From: Pseudorasbora parva
Lineage: Eukaryota; Chordata; Actinopteri; Cypriniformes; Gobionidae
Length of the DNA stretch: 64,000 nucleotides
Reading direction: 5' to 3'
NCBI RefSeq assembly: GCF_024679245.1
Contig: NC_090178.1
Coordinates: 17,858,213-17,922,212 of the forward strand
Under the pieces are notes generated by a model that saw nothing but the letters and a program-made list of their open reading frames with translations, made no database searches and was not told where the DNA came from. A program made the position numbers and the translations under genes. Each line of letters begins with the position of its first letter. Positions within the stretch are counted from its first letter, which is position 1. Below are positions 47,513 to 59,253 of the stretch, in pieces.

Positions 47513-49117
47513 TAAACAATGTACGTTTATAAGACAGTATGTAAAAAAAAAAAATCATGTGAAAAAACTATACTTAGAATACTTAATTATACTTTTAAGT
47601 ATATCTCAGTCAAAAGATTGAGTACATGTATTGTTCCAAATATACTTGGACTTTCCTCTCAGTATAAGTCAAGTATACTTGATTTTAATTTTAAGTATAT
47701 TTCTGAGAAGGACATAAAAGTAGACTGAAAGTCTACTTTCTTATTTTTTTGTTTAAAAATAAGTCCTAGCACACTTGAATAAACCTAAAGGGAATAAGGT
47801 TATGCTTGGTGGAGTATAAAAATCACATCCAGTTGTAGATTGTGAAATGTTTAATTTTAAACACGTATATACACTTCTTAAAGTAAAATCTTAATGTAAC
47901 ACTAAAAAGTTTTGCCTAGAGCTGGATGGCTCATTCAAACACTGTCATGGATATATATGAAATTTGGACTATCAGGTCTTTTTGATTAAATTAGAATTGC
48001 ACTGCAGTGTACATAGCAAACTATGAAAGCTATATAGTACTTTTGGATTATTTCGCGTATTCCCTCACAACTAGCTATGAAGATGTACTCTGACCTGTGG
48101 ATGATTACTTTGTGGTTGTAACCACTGTGTTGTATAGCAGATTATGTTAAAAAAAATTCAATGTTACCCAGTTCCAGGCCAAGTTTTCTCTGTAGCAAAT
48201 CACTAAAATTGGCTACGTTGTTGAAATTCTTTTCCTTCTAGTAAAATTGAGGAACCTTCCCCTAAAGCAAGAGAGGCTGATGAGAGAAACAAGGTGTAGC
48301 GTTGGCGGTTTCAATTGGTATACTCGTTCATGATGGGGTGTTTTTATGATGTTATTTCAACATGAAATTATCCTGCAATGGAACACTATGAGGTAATAAT
48401 ATTAAATAATAAAAGTTCTCATGGAGATTCCAGAACAGATTAAAAAAATCCTTTTGTATTGGAGACCCCCAAGCATCTTCCGAATTTGCATGTACAGAAT
48501 GTGAAGCACTGAATATCACAAGACTCATTTAAAAAGAACTAATTTCCTAGTGGTAAGAGGTTGGATGTTTTACCATTCTGTGATGGATGTAAAAGCCCTC
48601 CAGCTACTCAGAAACCTAATATTCCAACCACAGTGACATACTGGCACATTCTGCTTTTTTGATTTATCCCGAGTAGAAGTCAGAGTTGTCTCTGGGGGAT
48701 GGTTGTCTTTTTATGACTGTATATTAATCAGTGGGCAAAAAAAGTTTTTTTGTAAGGCAGTTTATATATCTGATGAGAGGTGTTCCCTTGTAGAGCACTG
48801 TTTAGAGCAGCTGAAATTCTACCATATTGCTGTGTTGACTCAAAAGTAGTTTTTTTTTTTAATATAAAGAAAATTATTTACATGTGCTGCATGTTTACAT
48901 TCCCATGTGTCATAGGGTTTGCAGCCCTGTGGTTCTTGTACCAGAAATTTAAATTGAGGCTTCAGGATATGCTACATTTTGACATGACGAAATTAATTTA
49001 GCATGAAATGAAAAAGGATGTGTGAATGAATAAGCGTTTTAACTAGCTGAAAATGCCTCTTTTTTATTTGAGATGCTATGTGCTTTGATACAGAAAATCC
49101 ACAAAACTGTTACTGCA
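47513..49117. other. me3 intron, gene-free
   Basis: Words of the aagtatactt type at about 47575-47740 may be the other half of an old MITE seen near 44420-44730. The rest is featureless AT-rich DNA. Confidence 0.45.
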
Positions 49118-49223
49118 CTGAATAAAATTAGAAACTTTAAGGGTGTGGCATATCAATAGGCTGATTAGACAGCACGATAATTGCACAGGTGTGCCTTTGG
49201 CTGGCCACAATAAATGTCCACTC
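49118..49223 (+). mobile_element. left-end fragment of a Tc1/mariner-type transposon
   Basis: The sequence ggtgtggcatatcaataggc, gattagacagcacgataatt and ctggccacaataaatgtcca matches, from memory, the 5' end of a fish transposon family whose 3' end is seen inverted at 50253-50392. It stops where the Harbinger-type MITE begins. Confidence 0.6.
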
Positions 49224-49226
49224 TAA

Positions 49227-49496
49227 GGCCCCGTCCACACGGAGACGAGTTTAGCTGTAAACGCATACATTTCGTATTGTATCAGCATTTCGTCCACATG
49301 GATCTGGAGCTTTGGAAGCATGAATCCGATATTTTCTGAAACCGGGTCCCAGAGTGGATAAATCTGAAAACAACATTCTTGCGCTTTCTTGCGTTTTCGT
49401 GTGTACAGCCAATCCGTATATTTTGTGAAATGTCATCACACTACGTCTGGCATGGTGAACGACTAAAGGGTTACAACTACGCGCACTGAGCACGCG
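49227..49496. mobile_element. truncated Harbinger-type MITE
   Basis: It starts ggccccgtccacacggagac after a TAA (49224-49226). It follows the reverse complement of the right part of 17069-17692 (shared landmarks: gtgtacagccaatccgtata, catcacactacgtc, gcgcac/gagcacgcgc). It breaks off at about 49496, so the other terminal repeat is missing. Confidence 0.75.
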
Positions 49497-49631
49497 CAGA
49501 AAGGCCTTCATTGACACCAATGTCATTTCCTCTCTCAAGACCCATAAAATGCACTAAAGACGTCATTAAAAGTGATTCTACAATAATTTTATGAAGAGAA
49601 TAGTTTTTGTGTGCAAAAAAAAAAAAAAAAA

Positions 49632-49676
<45 letters not shown>

Positions 49677-50161
49677 ACGACTTATATAGTGATGGGCTGA
49701 TTTCAAAACAAAGATTTGAACCGATATGAATCAGTGCATTGATTCATGATTCGGATCGCCACAGTCATGTGATTTCAGCAATTTGGCGGTTTGACATGCG
49801 ATCCGAATCATGAATCGATATGCTGATCCATAACCAATCGAAGCTTTGTTTTAAAATCGGCCCATCACTATATAAGTCGTTATTTAATTTTTTTTTGCGC
49901 ACAAAAACTGTTCTCGTTGCTTCATAAAATGATTGTAGATCCACTGTAGTAAGATAATCTTTGTAATGACGTCTTTAGTGCCTTTTATGGGTCTTGAGAG
50001 AGGAAATGATATTGGGGTTAATGAAGGCCTTTCTGAGCCATCGGATTTCAACAAAAATATCTTCAGTTGTGTTCTGGAAGATGAACGGAGGTCTTACAGG
50101 TGTAGAACGACATAAGTAATTATTGACAGAATTTTGATTTTTGGGTGAACTAACCCTTTAA
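49497..50161. mobile_element. foldback MITE lacking its left tip
   Basis: The right arm ends with the family terminus gggtgaactaaccctttaag (50142-50161) and is mirrored on the left by 49497-49900. For example, aggccttcattgacaccaat pairs with the region near 50020, tctctcaagacccataaaat with tatgggtcttgagaga, and acgacttatatagtgatggg with cccatcactatataagtcgt. The left arm lacks about 120 bases of its outer tip, where the Harbinger-type MITE takes over. A poly-A/(TA)n tract interrupts the left arm at 49613-49674. Confidence 0.8.
49613..49674. repeat. poly-A plus (TA)n tract within a hairpin arm
   Basis: About 20 A followed by ~18 TA units. The matching place in the other arm (about 49886-49896) has only a T-run, so the tract expanded after the hairpin formed. 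Confidence 0.9.
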
Positions 50162-50252
50162 GTAGCAAATGTATTTGTTATTTTTAACATTGTTGTAACA
50201 TTGTTAACATTGTTACAAAATAACAAAATAACATTGTTATTTTATTGTGAGA

Positions 50253-50392
50253 TTTTGCCTCACTTCCTACTATTGGTCTGAAAAACAGTGCAACACATCT
50301 CCTTCGCATAGTTGATCAGGTTGTTGATTGTGGCCTGTGGAATGCTAATCCACTCCTTTTTAATGGCTGTGTGAAGTTGCTGGGTATTGGCA
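50253..50392 (-). mobile_element. 3'-end fragment of a Tc1/mariner-type transposon, minus strand
   Basis: The plus-strand words gcaacacatctccttcgcat, ttgatcaggttgttgattgt and gcctgtggaatgctaatcca are, as I remember them, the complement of the conserved 3' end of the transposase gene in the same family as 49118-49223. Only the last ~45 codons' worth remains. Confidence 0.6.
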
Positions 50393-50425
50393 TAGCATTA
50401 TTGTGACACGTTTGCATCTGCTTTA

Positions 50426-50431
50426 GAATTC

Positions 50432-50477
<46 letters not shown>
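50426..50477. repeat. (TA)n microsatellite
   Basis: About 26 TA units with one G interruption. Confidence 0.92.
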
Positions 50478-50480
<3 letters not shown>

Positions 50481-50752
50481 ATGAAAGTCACCATTTGCTG
50501 CCGTTAAATGGGCAAGCGCAAACTGGATTTGTTTGTTTTATTTGTGTGTGTGTGTTCCAAAAAAGGAAGGTTGTGATAAGGTGAATAAACTCAAAGCAGA
50601 TGAATACACCTACATTGTATGAAGATTAGACCAGTCATGCAGCAGTCATGATGTTTCATCAACAATGTTCGAAAGGAGCACATACAAATATTCTATCCAA
50701 TCGACTCGTCATCACCAATTACCACATCTAATCATATAAACACGAGAGGACG

Positions 50753-50753
<1 letters not shown>

Positions 50754-50831
<78 letters not shown>
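50754..50831. repeat. (TA)n microsatellite
   Basis: About 38 TA units, 280 bp right of the previous TA tract. Confidence 0.95.
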
Positions 50832-50834
<3 letters not shown>

Positions 50835-52322
50835 CATACTATCTTACTTATTTGTAAGTGTGAACTCGTGAAATAAGAGTTTTAATTGAAAAGCTGAATT
50901 TATTTAATTTATGTCACACAAAACGGTGTGTTTTATATTGCCAACACTGTTTTGCCACACAGATTTTGAGAATAAAATAAAACAGGCAGTTTGCCAAAGA
51001 AGCATATTAATTGATTATATACAGAAGAAGATACAAGGTACATACCCTTTTCTCAAATAAACACCTATAAGCTTATTTCTCTGGAACTTGTAGATCGAAT
51101 ATTCAAGCTGCTTAATAATTTTCCCCTAAATATTAAGGTTAAGAGTTTTTCCAAGGGGTATTCATTTCGTCATTCATTTTTTTGATACATTCAATTTGAT
51201 ATACGTATTAATATGATACACAGTTTGATAAAGGAATTATTTTTGCAGGAAGCAAAATATGTAGTTTAGTGTTTAGTGTAGCACTCAATGTGACACCAGT
51301 CAGTTTGAAGATATATTTGAGCTATAGATTCCATTATAAGACTAAAAGGATTTCAACAATCTCCCACTCAAGGGAACCCAAAGGCACCTGACACAGGGTC
51401 TCTCACATATTGTACAAATACACTGTTCTGACCTCAAGGTTAACAATGCACATTTACCAGATTTTAGTGTCAGTTAATATATAGGGAGCAATAAAGTGTA
51501 TCATACTGACAACAGGTGTTGTACACTCAGTGTTGTAATAATTATCTGTATTTTATGACCTCTTAAACCTGTGGTCATCAGTCCCACACATGCCAAGCCA
51601 TGGCATTGACTCCTTCTTGGTAGTGCTCAGAGGCCAACAAATTCTCCTTCCAGATGTTTTAGGTTATCTGTTGATCCAGATGTGTTAGTCTGGGTCTGTG
51701 CCATTTACTTGCCTTTAGAGGATGTTTTAATTTCCAGTCACCTTGGAAAGATGTTTGTGCTCATTGGTTGGGTTGATTTAAACAAGAAGAAGAAGAAGAA
51801 GAAAAAAGAAGTTCTTTACACTTTTCATTCTCCATTTGAAAGTAGTGTACTCGACTTTAAGCAGTGTTTAACCAAACATAGCCTACATTTTACATAAAAA
51901 AATAAGTCTGGAATAACATCAAATTGAACATCATTTGTTAGAGGTTGTTAGGTCTTAGCCATATGCTGTGAAATCCTTTAACCTGTTTTGCAGAGATAAG
52001 ACAGTAAACAATTATATATGCATGGCAAATCACATAACACTTGTCTGTTGTTTAAACATTATTTAGGAATGCATAAAGCTTGGATTACAGTGTCATTATG
52101 CAATTATTGTTTTACTTTGGTTGGAACAGCTTGTGAAAGCAGACTTGCACACTTGCACAGTTTAATTGGATGAAAATGGTAAATTTGAAAGTTAAGTTAA
52201 TGCAAATGTTCAGAAATTATGACTGGAAGAATTTAAAGACAGATTTCACCCAAAAATGAAAATTTCCATCATTATTTATTCAAAATAATGTTGAAGTTTA
52301 GTCTGAGTTGAACTTTTGCTGC
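50832..52322. other. me3 intron, gene-free
   Basis: A short GAA-rich run lies at about 51784-51810. There is a faded MITE end at about 52240-52265 (tttcacccaaaaatgaaaat). No exon seen. Confidence 0.5.
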
Positions 52323-53037
52323 GTCCCAATTTGCCTACTTGTATAATATGTCCTAAAATTATGTACTCTTTTTGTGAAGAAAAAGTACATACTTTTTGTG
52401 TGTGTAGCAGAATAGTAGGCAAGCTTTGGGACATATTACTTCGTCATCTTTAACGGACAGCTCTATCGCTTAGTCACATGCATCCTGTTCCCGTTAAACT
52501 GCCCTACATCTTGTCACAGGTAAAACCTGCCACAATCAATTTAATTTAATTTAATTTCCTACCGTACCAAAAGAATTGTAGTAGAACGTCGATCTGCCAG
52601 TTGTGGGTATTTCATTCAGAGGCTCTCCTAAGGTGTTTGCAATTTGAATATGATGATATGTTTAAAAATAAATGGCCAAACTTATTATTACCAAAGTTCT
52701 CAAAGCTGCTGCAGATGAAATATAATGTGGATAACACTGAACAAATATATTTTTTGTCAGGTAAGATCCTGATAATTATTCACTTAAACCTATCTAAACA
52801 TCTCTACTTCACCGTCAGACTCACACTTCCGCCATGTTTGTAATCTTTTAACACTTTATTTCAGTTCTAATCGAACCCTATGCCAACTTGCAATGGGTTG
52901 TGGGCAATATTAGCTGTGTGCAAAGATCTGCACTTCAAATTCTAACTGGAAATAGTAGACCGTCTGGGTACTCATTACGACATTCTACGATTTTGGACAT
53001 ACTCATTTTTTTCCTGAGGATGAATAATATGTGAATT
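52323..53037. mobile_element. probable degraded DNA transposon (gcgtcccaat-type ends)
   Basis: The left end gctgcgtcccaatttgccta and the right end (ending atatgtgaattgggctg) are loosely inverted copies. Internal words such as agtacatactttttgtgtg are typical of the fish family with gcgtcccaa termini. Divergence is high and the right boundary is uncertain. The 80-codon frame at 52601-52843 is incidental. Confidence 0.4.
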
Positions 53038-53230
53038 GGGCTGGTTTTGGGCTGGTTTTGCATTGTTTTAGGTTCAGTTTCCTGTGTTTGCAATTGTTTC
53101 TATGGTTATTTATTGTTTAGTTGACTTTCTGCACCTGTTGCTTGTTTTATTTGATTGGTTTGCCTGTGTATATATCCCTGTGTTTGTCACATTCTTGATA
53201 ATAGCTTGTCTCTTAGTGGTTGTTCTGTTT

Positions 53231-53464
53231 ATGCAGCGCCACTTTTTACTGAAGACGGAAGGCCAGTACCATCTACACTAACACCAATAATTGTATTTAT
53301 TCCTTTCTAACTATAATTTTTCATCTAAAAGCCCTCAGCCATGTCTGGATTGCTCATGATGAGGGTGATGCAAACCACAGTTTGGCACTCGGGTCTGAAG
53401 AGGAGGGTCTATGATTATAATTCTCTGATTTTTAGGAGCACTTTGCATAGGCTGTATGGAAAAG
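53231..53464 (+). repeat. ~240-bp local duplication, copy 1
   Basis: Shares landmarks with 56715-56957: tactgaagacggaaggccag, ccagtaccatctacac, attcctttctaact, gtctggattgctcat, gcaaaccacagtttggcact, cgggtctgaagaggagggtc, gctgtatggaaaag. By eye identity is above 90 percent apart from a 12-base difference near the right end. It is in direct orientation, 3.48 kb from the other copy. No TIRs or flanking duplications are visible. I do not know what it is. Confidence 0.85.
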
Positions 53465-56400
53465 AGACCTTAGGAAAAAGAGACCTATGTCTTGAAACGT
53501 GTAGCATTATTGTTGACGGAATTTTCAATGAAACAGGAAGACAGGCCTGAACATATTGAACAGCTCCTCTCTTTTTTAAAATAGCCATTAGTGTTTTAAT
53601 TATATCACGGCTCAGCCAGCGATATCAAGCTACTTAAAGTCACCATTTCCTCCTAATTTTCTCCATATTACTTTAAAAAACAGCTTTCTTTGTAGAATAT
53701 GTGCGATACAGGGTTCGATACGCTTTTTGGTCTTACGCATATCCACTCTGTTCTATCATGTGCTATCAATGGATATCTAAATCATTCCCTATCCCCTATA
53801 CAGTGAACTATGTGCCATTCACCATGTACAAAATACTAAATGCCTGAACAAGTGAGCGAGCTTTAGTATCTATTATGGGGGCGGGACCCTTTAGATACTA
53901 GAGAGCATTTGATTGGACCGAATATCTGATGAGAAGCTAAAGTGCAGGGTGATGTCATCAAATGATCCCTACTGGCGGAAGTGAAAGACTGTAAGTTTGG
54001 AAGGGTTATATCTTCTAAATTATTCATTGTTTTGCAGCACACTAGCTTATAGATAACAGTATTTTATTAAAAATGTCTCCTTTTGTGTTCAACAGAAGAT
54101 AGTCATACAGTAGTGAATTCATTTCACTTAAAACCAAGCAAGCAGAGCAAACTATCTTTAGATGAAGTTAAATACTAAGTAAAGCTCCAGACTTTGGTCT
54201 GCCTGTACTTTTTCTATGAAATGAAGTTAAGTAGTCACAGCACAAAATCTTTGGCCTGAACTTAAAGAGAGCTTTTAATAGTTTGGGAATGAATTGAAGA
54301 TGCCAGGGTGTGTTTAATAAGGGCTTGTGAAACACTATGCAACGTGCTGTGATTTTCTCAAGGGGAGGAAAGAAGTCTTTTTCTTTTTGCAGGCTCTATT
54401 GCAGTGTCAAACACTATTGCAGAGTTTATAACTTTGTGTGGTATCATATTTAAAAAAAACCCGTCCAACAGGTCACTGCGCTGACACTTCTACATTTAAT
54501 TTTAGTGCCTTATTATTTTATCAGCTGCAGTAAGTGCAACAATGCCTGTGGGGAAAACAGAATCTCAGCCTGAAGAAACTTTAAATGTGATTTAGTTAAA
54601 TAAATAAGCCTGTGGGCAATTTTGTCCTTCTTAAAACTGTGGGAAAGTAACCTTTAGAGACAAAAATGCAGACATCCCCTTGACTTGTTGTAATGTTGCT
54701 CATGTTGCTCATTTCTTATTTAGCAGAACTGTTGATGTTTGGTTCCGGATGCATAGTCATAAATAATGATGTGAAATAGGGCCATTTAAATTCAAATGTA
54801 TCTTATGTTTATTTTATGACCAATGTGGATAGAACCCATTCTGTGTAGGACTCGTGGCCTTAAAACATGTTACATTTTATGGGACATTATTAAAGCACTT
54901 ACGTTTCCTGTATATGCACTTAGTCTTGGAGTTTTATAACCTGGAAAGCATCAAGAGGTTGCACATCACTCCAGTACTTTAGAAAGAGTGACGTGTGCAA
55001 AAGCTCTGAATATACTGTATCCCAAGATGTTAATCACATTTAATGAGGACTCACAAAGCGTGACAGGCATTGCAGCAAAGATGAATATGCGTGACCGGAG
55101 GTAAAAAATAAAAAATAAAAAAAACATTTCTGTGTCAATTTATCTCTCCGTTTGTGCATATAATTGTGATATGTGGGAGTTTATCATCATTAAAACTTTA
55201 GTGTCAGACTTATTTTTTGCTCGCATCTACATAGCTTCACAATTTTGAAGAGATGTGAAAGTTAACAAATGTCACCGCTCTATCCTGGGCATGGCATGTT
55301 AGCAAAGTCCAGACTAGGTGGATAATTTGGCTGCATATGGCAAACTGCATATGGTTGATGTTTAAAATGGTTTCAAAGAAGATTTTTGTGCTTCTCTGAA
55401 TATGAAATCCTTATGCAGTGCACCTTGCCCGTGGTATGTTGTTTGAATAGACATTTTCTTTGAGTATCCATGCTCATTAACACATAAACACAGATGCAGC
55501 TGTTCAAGATTATTTGGATGAGGTGTAAATTGGCAGTAATCATAGCTATAGCAGAGATTGAATGGGCACCGTGGGTGCAGTACACCCACAGTCAGAGGAG
55601 GAGGCTTTGGAATATATTGTTGTATTATTTGTTTGGGGGAAAAAAAGCTTTACCCAAGTAAATATGTCATGAACAATTCAGGCATTCTCATCAAATTTCC
55701 TTTTTTAATTTAAGGAATTATCCACTTATGTGACCAAGTGATGGGAATTCATTGGTCACAGATTTTATGGAAGATTGGATGTCTTTCGGTGCAATTTGCT
55801 TACATGAATTTTGACAAGCTCTGCAAGGTGATATGATTGGTGATGATGGTAAAGAATGTTTTGTTGAGTAAAAAAAAAAAACAACCACTGGGGAAGGACC
55901 ATTCGTATTGCCAGTTTTTTAAGCCTGTTCTTTATATGTTATTCATTTGTTTATTTATTTTAGTATCAGTAGTCAGAGGTTAGATAATCTTAATTCAGCC
56001 GCCAGCAGTTTTGAGTGATGTTATTTTTCCCACGGAATTATCAAAAAATCAAATTATTTTACTGTTGAAACTTACATTAATCTTCTCTCGAAATGGGGTC
56101 CGATGAGACATGTGGATCGCATTAACAGTGATTTGTGTACAGTCGTCCCACAAGGCACTGTTATATTTTACATGCGTGTAGAAAATGCTCTCCACGTTCA
56201 TCTATAAAATATACCAAATCTGCACAATCCATAAATCATTGTCACACAAGCAACATTTAATGATGCTGTAACTTTGCCTTTTATTTAATTTCCAGGGCTC
56301 TCTGAATTAACTTTCCCTAAAAGAGTCTCTGTGTGGTCAGACACAACTAATACTATTTTCATATGGGATGTAAGTGTAATTTTGGCTTTTGCTGTAGAGT

Positions 56401-56714
56401 AGCAGTCAGTCGTTAGCACAATGAGCCATACTCTATTTGATGGAGCATTTAAAGCAGTTGTTTAATAGCCAAAGTCATGCCAAAAGGCTACAATTACTGT
56501 AAAGGAGCATGGTTGTAATTTATCTGTCCTTTTTACTCTGAGTGCAGAGGGCTTATTGCATTATCATTGTGCGTCTGTGTGTGTGTGTGTGTGTTTCACT
56601 GTTATGTAAGCTTGGGTAATTTGACTCTTCGGACTGTCTGAATGCCGAGTCGAGGAACTGTCTGTGACTCCCACAAATACAGACGGCAGCCCACTCTGAC
56701 CCACAGACATTGAA
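53465..56714. other. me3 intron, gene-free
   Basis: AT-rich DNA between the two duplicated copies. Two overlapping minus frames at 55362-55589 have no recognisable domain. No malic enzyme exon seen. Confidence 0.5.
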
Positions 56715-56957
56715 ATGCAGCACCACTTTATACTGAAGAAGGAAGGCCAGTACCATCTACACCAACTCCAATCATTGTATTTATTCCTTTCTAACTCTAA
56801 TTTTTCATCTAAAAGCCATGTCTGGATTGCTCATAATGAGGGTGATGCAAACCACAGTTTGGCACTCGGGTCTGAAGAGGAGGGTCTATGATTATAATTC
56901 TCTGATTTTTTAGGAGCTGAAATGGATTTGCACTTTGCTTAAGCTGTATGGAAAAGG
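56715..56957 (+). repeat. ~240-bp local duplication, copy 2
   Basis: Partner of 53231-53464. It carries an extra tgaaatggattt-like stretch before gcactttgct and lacks the ctc before agccatg. Beyond 56957 it continues into a GC-rich stretch that copy 1 does not have. Confidence 0.85.
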
Positions 56958-57465
56958 GTGGTGGGTTCAGAAAAATGAACGTCTCATGCAATGCGCTCCG
57001 TCTTACTGGAATAGAGGAAAGTTTGGCCGCCGCCGGCAGCTGGGTGGAGAGGAGTCTATTGTTGCTGCTAGTGGCCCGCACAGAGCGGAGAAGAGGGAAT
57101 TGGAAAGAACGGATGGTGTGTTTGTCCAGCTGATTCTTCGTTTTTCATCTGAGTCCCTCCATCCCGTTCCTGCCAAGCACTTTTCCATCCCTCAGAGCAC
57201 ACGCACGCCCTTGCACACTCCCACGCAGTGCTCTCACAGATTTAGCCTCTCTGTTTTATTGTTAGTGGATCATGTCCCCACAATGACGTTTGAAGCAAGT
57301 TCATGTTTACAGAACTTTAATTTTATACCGTTTGCTCTGGGCATATTTCCATTTGCCAACTCTGTAAATATAACAGGCGGTTTATAAAGGTGGAAATTAA
57401 ATCTGCCCTTTCTTTTCTAATACCAGGTGCTCACTTTTGTGCATGGTAATCATCTAAGATCGCAA
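56958..57465. other. GC-richer non-coding stretch
   Basis: About 56960-57240 is GC-rich with open frames on both strands (150 codons plus from 56935; 90 codons minus from 57081). The frames overlap, none shows a domain and splice borders are unclear. It could be a conserved non-coding or unannotated exon region. I make no call. Confidence 0.4.
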
Positions 57466-57604
57466 TCTCTCCTCTCCTCTCCTCTCCTCTCCTCTCCTCT
57501 CCTCTCCTCTCCTCTCCTCTCCTCTCCTCTCCTCTCCTCTCCTCTCCTCTCCTCTCCTCTCCTCTCCTCTCCTCTCCTCTCCTCTCCTCTCCTCTCCTCT
57601 CCTC
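57466..57604. repeat. (CTCCT)n pentanucleotide microsatellite
   Basis: About 27 perfect pentamers, giving a pure polypurine/polypyrimidine strand bias, followed by a C-rich tail. Such tracts can adopt triplex structures; that is general knowledge, not shown here. Open frames (poly Leu-Ser and Arg-Gly-Glu) are artefacts. Confidence 0.97.
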
Positions 57605-57975
57605 CCCCTCCCCCTCCCCCATTTCTTTCCACTCAGATTACCTTTCTGTCCTGTTATTATCTAATAGATCAGGATTAGGAAGGAGTCTGTGTCAGGACAT
57701 CAGTAACCACATTCTGAAAGTATTGTATTGTCAGTGGATTTTGGTGCCAGAAAATGGTCAGATTTAACCACATAATGTAATCTCATGTCTCATTCCTATC
57801 GCTGTCCTTTTTCATTATTTCTTTTTCTGTATTTTTGTTTGTTTCGAAACCAGTGAACATCCATGGGATTATTCTGTCTGTGGGATAGTTGAATCATCAT
57901 TTTCTCCAGAGCTGCTTTATAGATTAAATAAACTAATTTAATAATTGATGACCTTTCAATGAGACAAATGTCCCC

Positions 57976-58860
57976 TATCAGGAACATTATTATATGACCA
58001 ACAGTGGACCAACATTGACTCACTGTGTGTATGATCTGAAAACATTATTTGATTTTGAACACCGATAAAACGGTTTTGAGGAAATTGTTTAATTTTAACA
58101 GAAGAGCCAGAGGTTCTCTGAATGTAGTTTAAGGATTTGGTTTTGTGTTTAAGTTTTGAGAAAGTAGGTGATGGTTTTAGCAATTCAGCAAAAAAACTGT
58201 TAGCATTATAATAAGTTCATGAAAACAGTGATTTCATCTTCCAGCTCAGTTCCGTTCTCCATCAATAGTGTCAGTGCAGCCAGCTCAATCATGTTGTTGA
58301 ATATTGTTGAGTCTCTTGCCAAGCAAAGGGAAAGACCATCTGTTTTGCCAGATCCATCCTCGACAACATTCTCCACACCTTGCCTTTTCTGATCTTTCGC
58401 CTCTTCCTCCTCGTCCACCGTCTCTTACTGTTTCCACTTATCATTGGTATCATAATTCAGCACCTGAGCCACCCATCTGTGTACTCTGAAATGGCATATA
58501 TTCTGTACAGTTGGTTTAATCACATCATTAGAAATAAGTGTAAACAATTTTGAGTCGTTGTGTGTAAATTATGACAACTTTTTTAGTTGTGTTTAACTTT
58601 TGGCTCTCAAATGCATCACAATGCAAAAAAAGTTGTAGTGATTTAGAATGTGTTTAGAGTTTAACAAAAGGTACATGCGATTTGCAAACAGTATCTAAAT
58701 GCATACACTTGTTTAAGGTTTTGCAGAAAAAGAAAAAAAAAATTGTTTTGGTTTAGGCTATTGTAAATTTGGTTCAGATAATAGGATTTAGTATTTTAGC
58801 AATTGTGAAAAGAGCATTCTCACATGGTCCTCTGTTGGTCATATAATAATGTCCCTGCTA
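57976..58860 (-). mobile_element. TIR transposon relic with acidic ORF
   Basis: A 36-bp inverted pair closes it: 57976-58011 (tatatgaccaacagtggacc at its inner side) and 58825-58860 (tggtcctctgttggtcatat at its inner side), differing at about three positions. Inside, on the minus strand, a short acidic frame (58206-58418) has the word QGVENVV and LCLAR, also found in the relic at 59620-60240. No transposase core is left. Confidence 0.65.
58206..58418 (-). pseudogene. acidic ORF fragment, possible transposase C-terminus
   Basis: The 70-codon frame opens MDEEEEAKDQKRQGVENVVE and contains LSLCLARD. The related frame at 59723-60004 (minus) has DEEEEEDESEKEQGVENVV, FPLCLAREDIACEVNKVL and then stops. 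The LCLAREDIACEV-type word resembles, from memory, the C-terminus of a Tc1/mariner-superfamily transposase found in fish. The acidic part before it I do not recognise. The assignment is tentative. Confidence 0.35.
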
Positions 58861-58884
58861 TGACTTTATTGGGACTTTGTACGT

Positions 58885-59253
58885 TGGCCGAGACAGCTCA
58901 ACACTCTGCAAATGAAAAAAAGCACCAGCAAATAAAGAAAACATCTTCATCAGCACGCTGCAAATCCTCACAACACATGCAAATACAAAAACGCGCTGCA
59001 AATCCTCACAACACATGCAAATACAAAAACGCGCTTGTGTTGTGAGGATTTGCCCAGCTTTTTTGTATTTGTATGTGTTGTGAACTTTTGCAGCACTTTT
59101 TTGAATTTGCATGTGTTGTGAGGATTTGCTGTGCGTTTTTGTATTTGCATGCGTTGTGAACATTTGCAGCGTGCGTGTTGTCAAATTGATGAAGATGTTT
59201 TCTTTATTTGCTGGTGCTTTCTTAATTTGCTGCGTGTTGAGCTGTCTCGGCCA
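58885..59253. mobile_element. foldback MITE with tandem 37-bp units in its arms
   Basis: The ends tggccgagacagctcaaca and tgttgagctgtctcggcca are perfect inverted copies. The next blocks (agcaccagcaaataaagaaa / tttctttatttgctggtgct) also match. The middle is built of repeated ~37-bp units containing gctgcaaatcctcacaacac and atgcaaatacaaaa: two in the left arm and about three, inverted and more diverged, in the right. No coding capacity. Confidence 0.88.
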
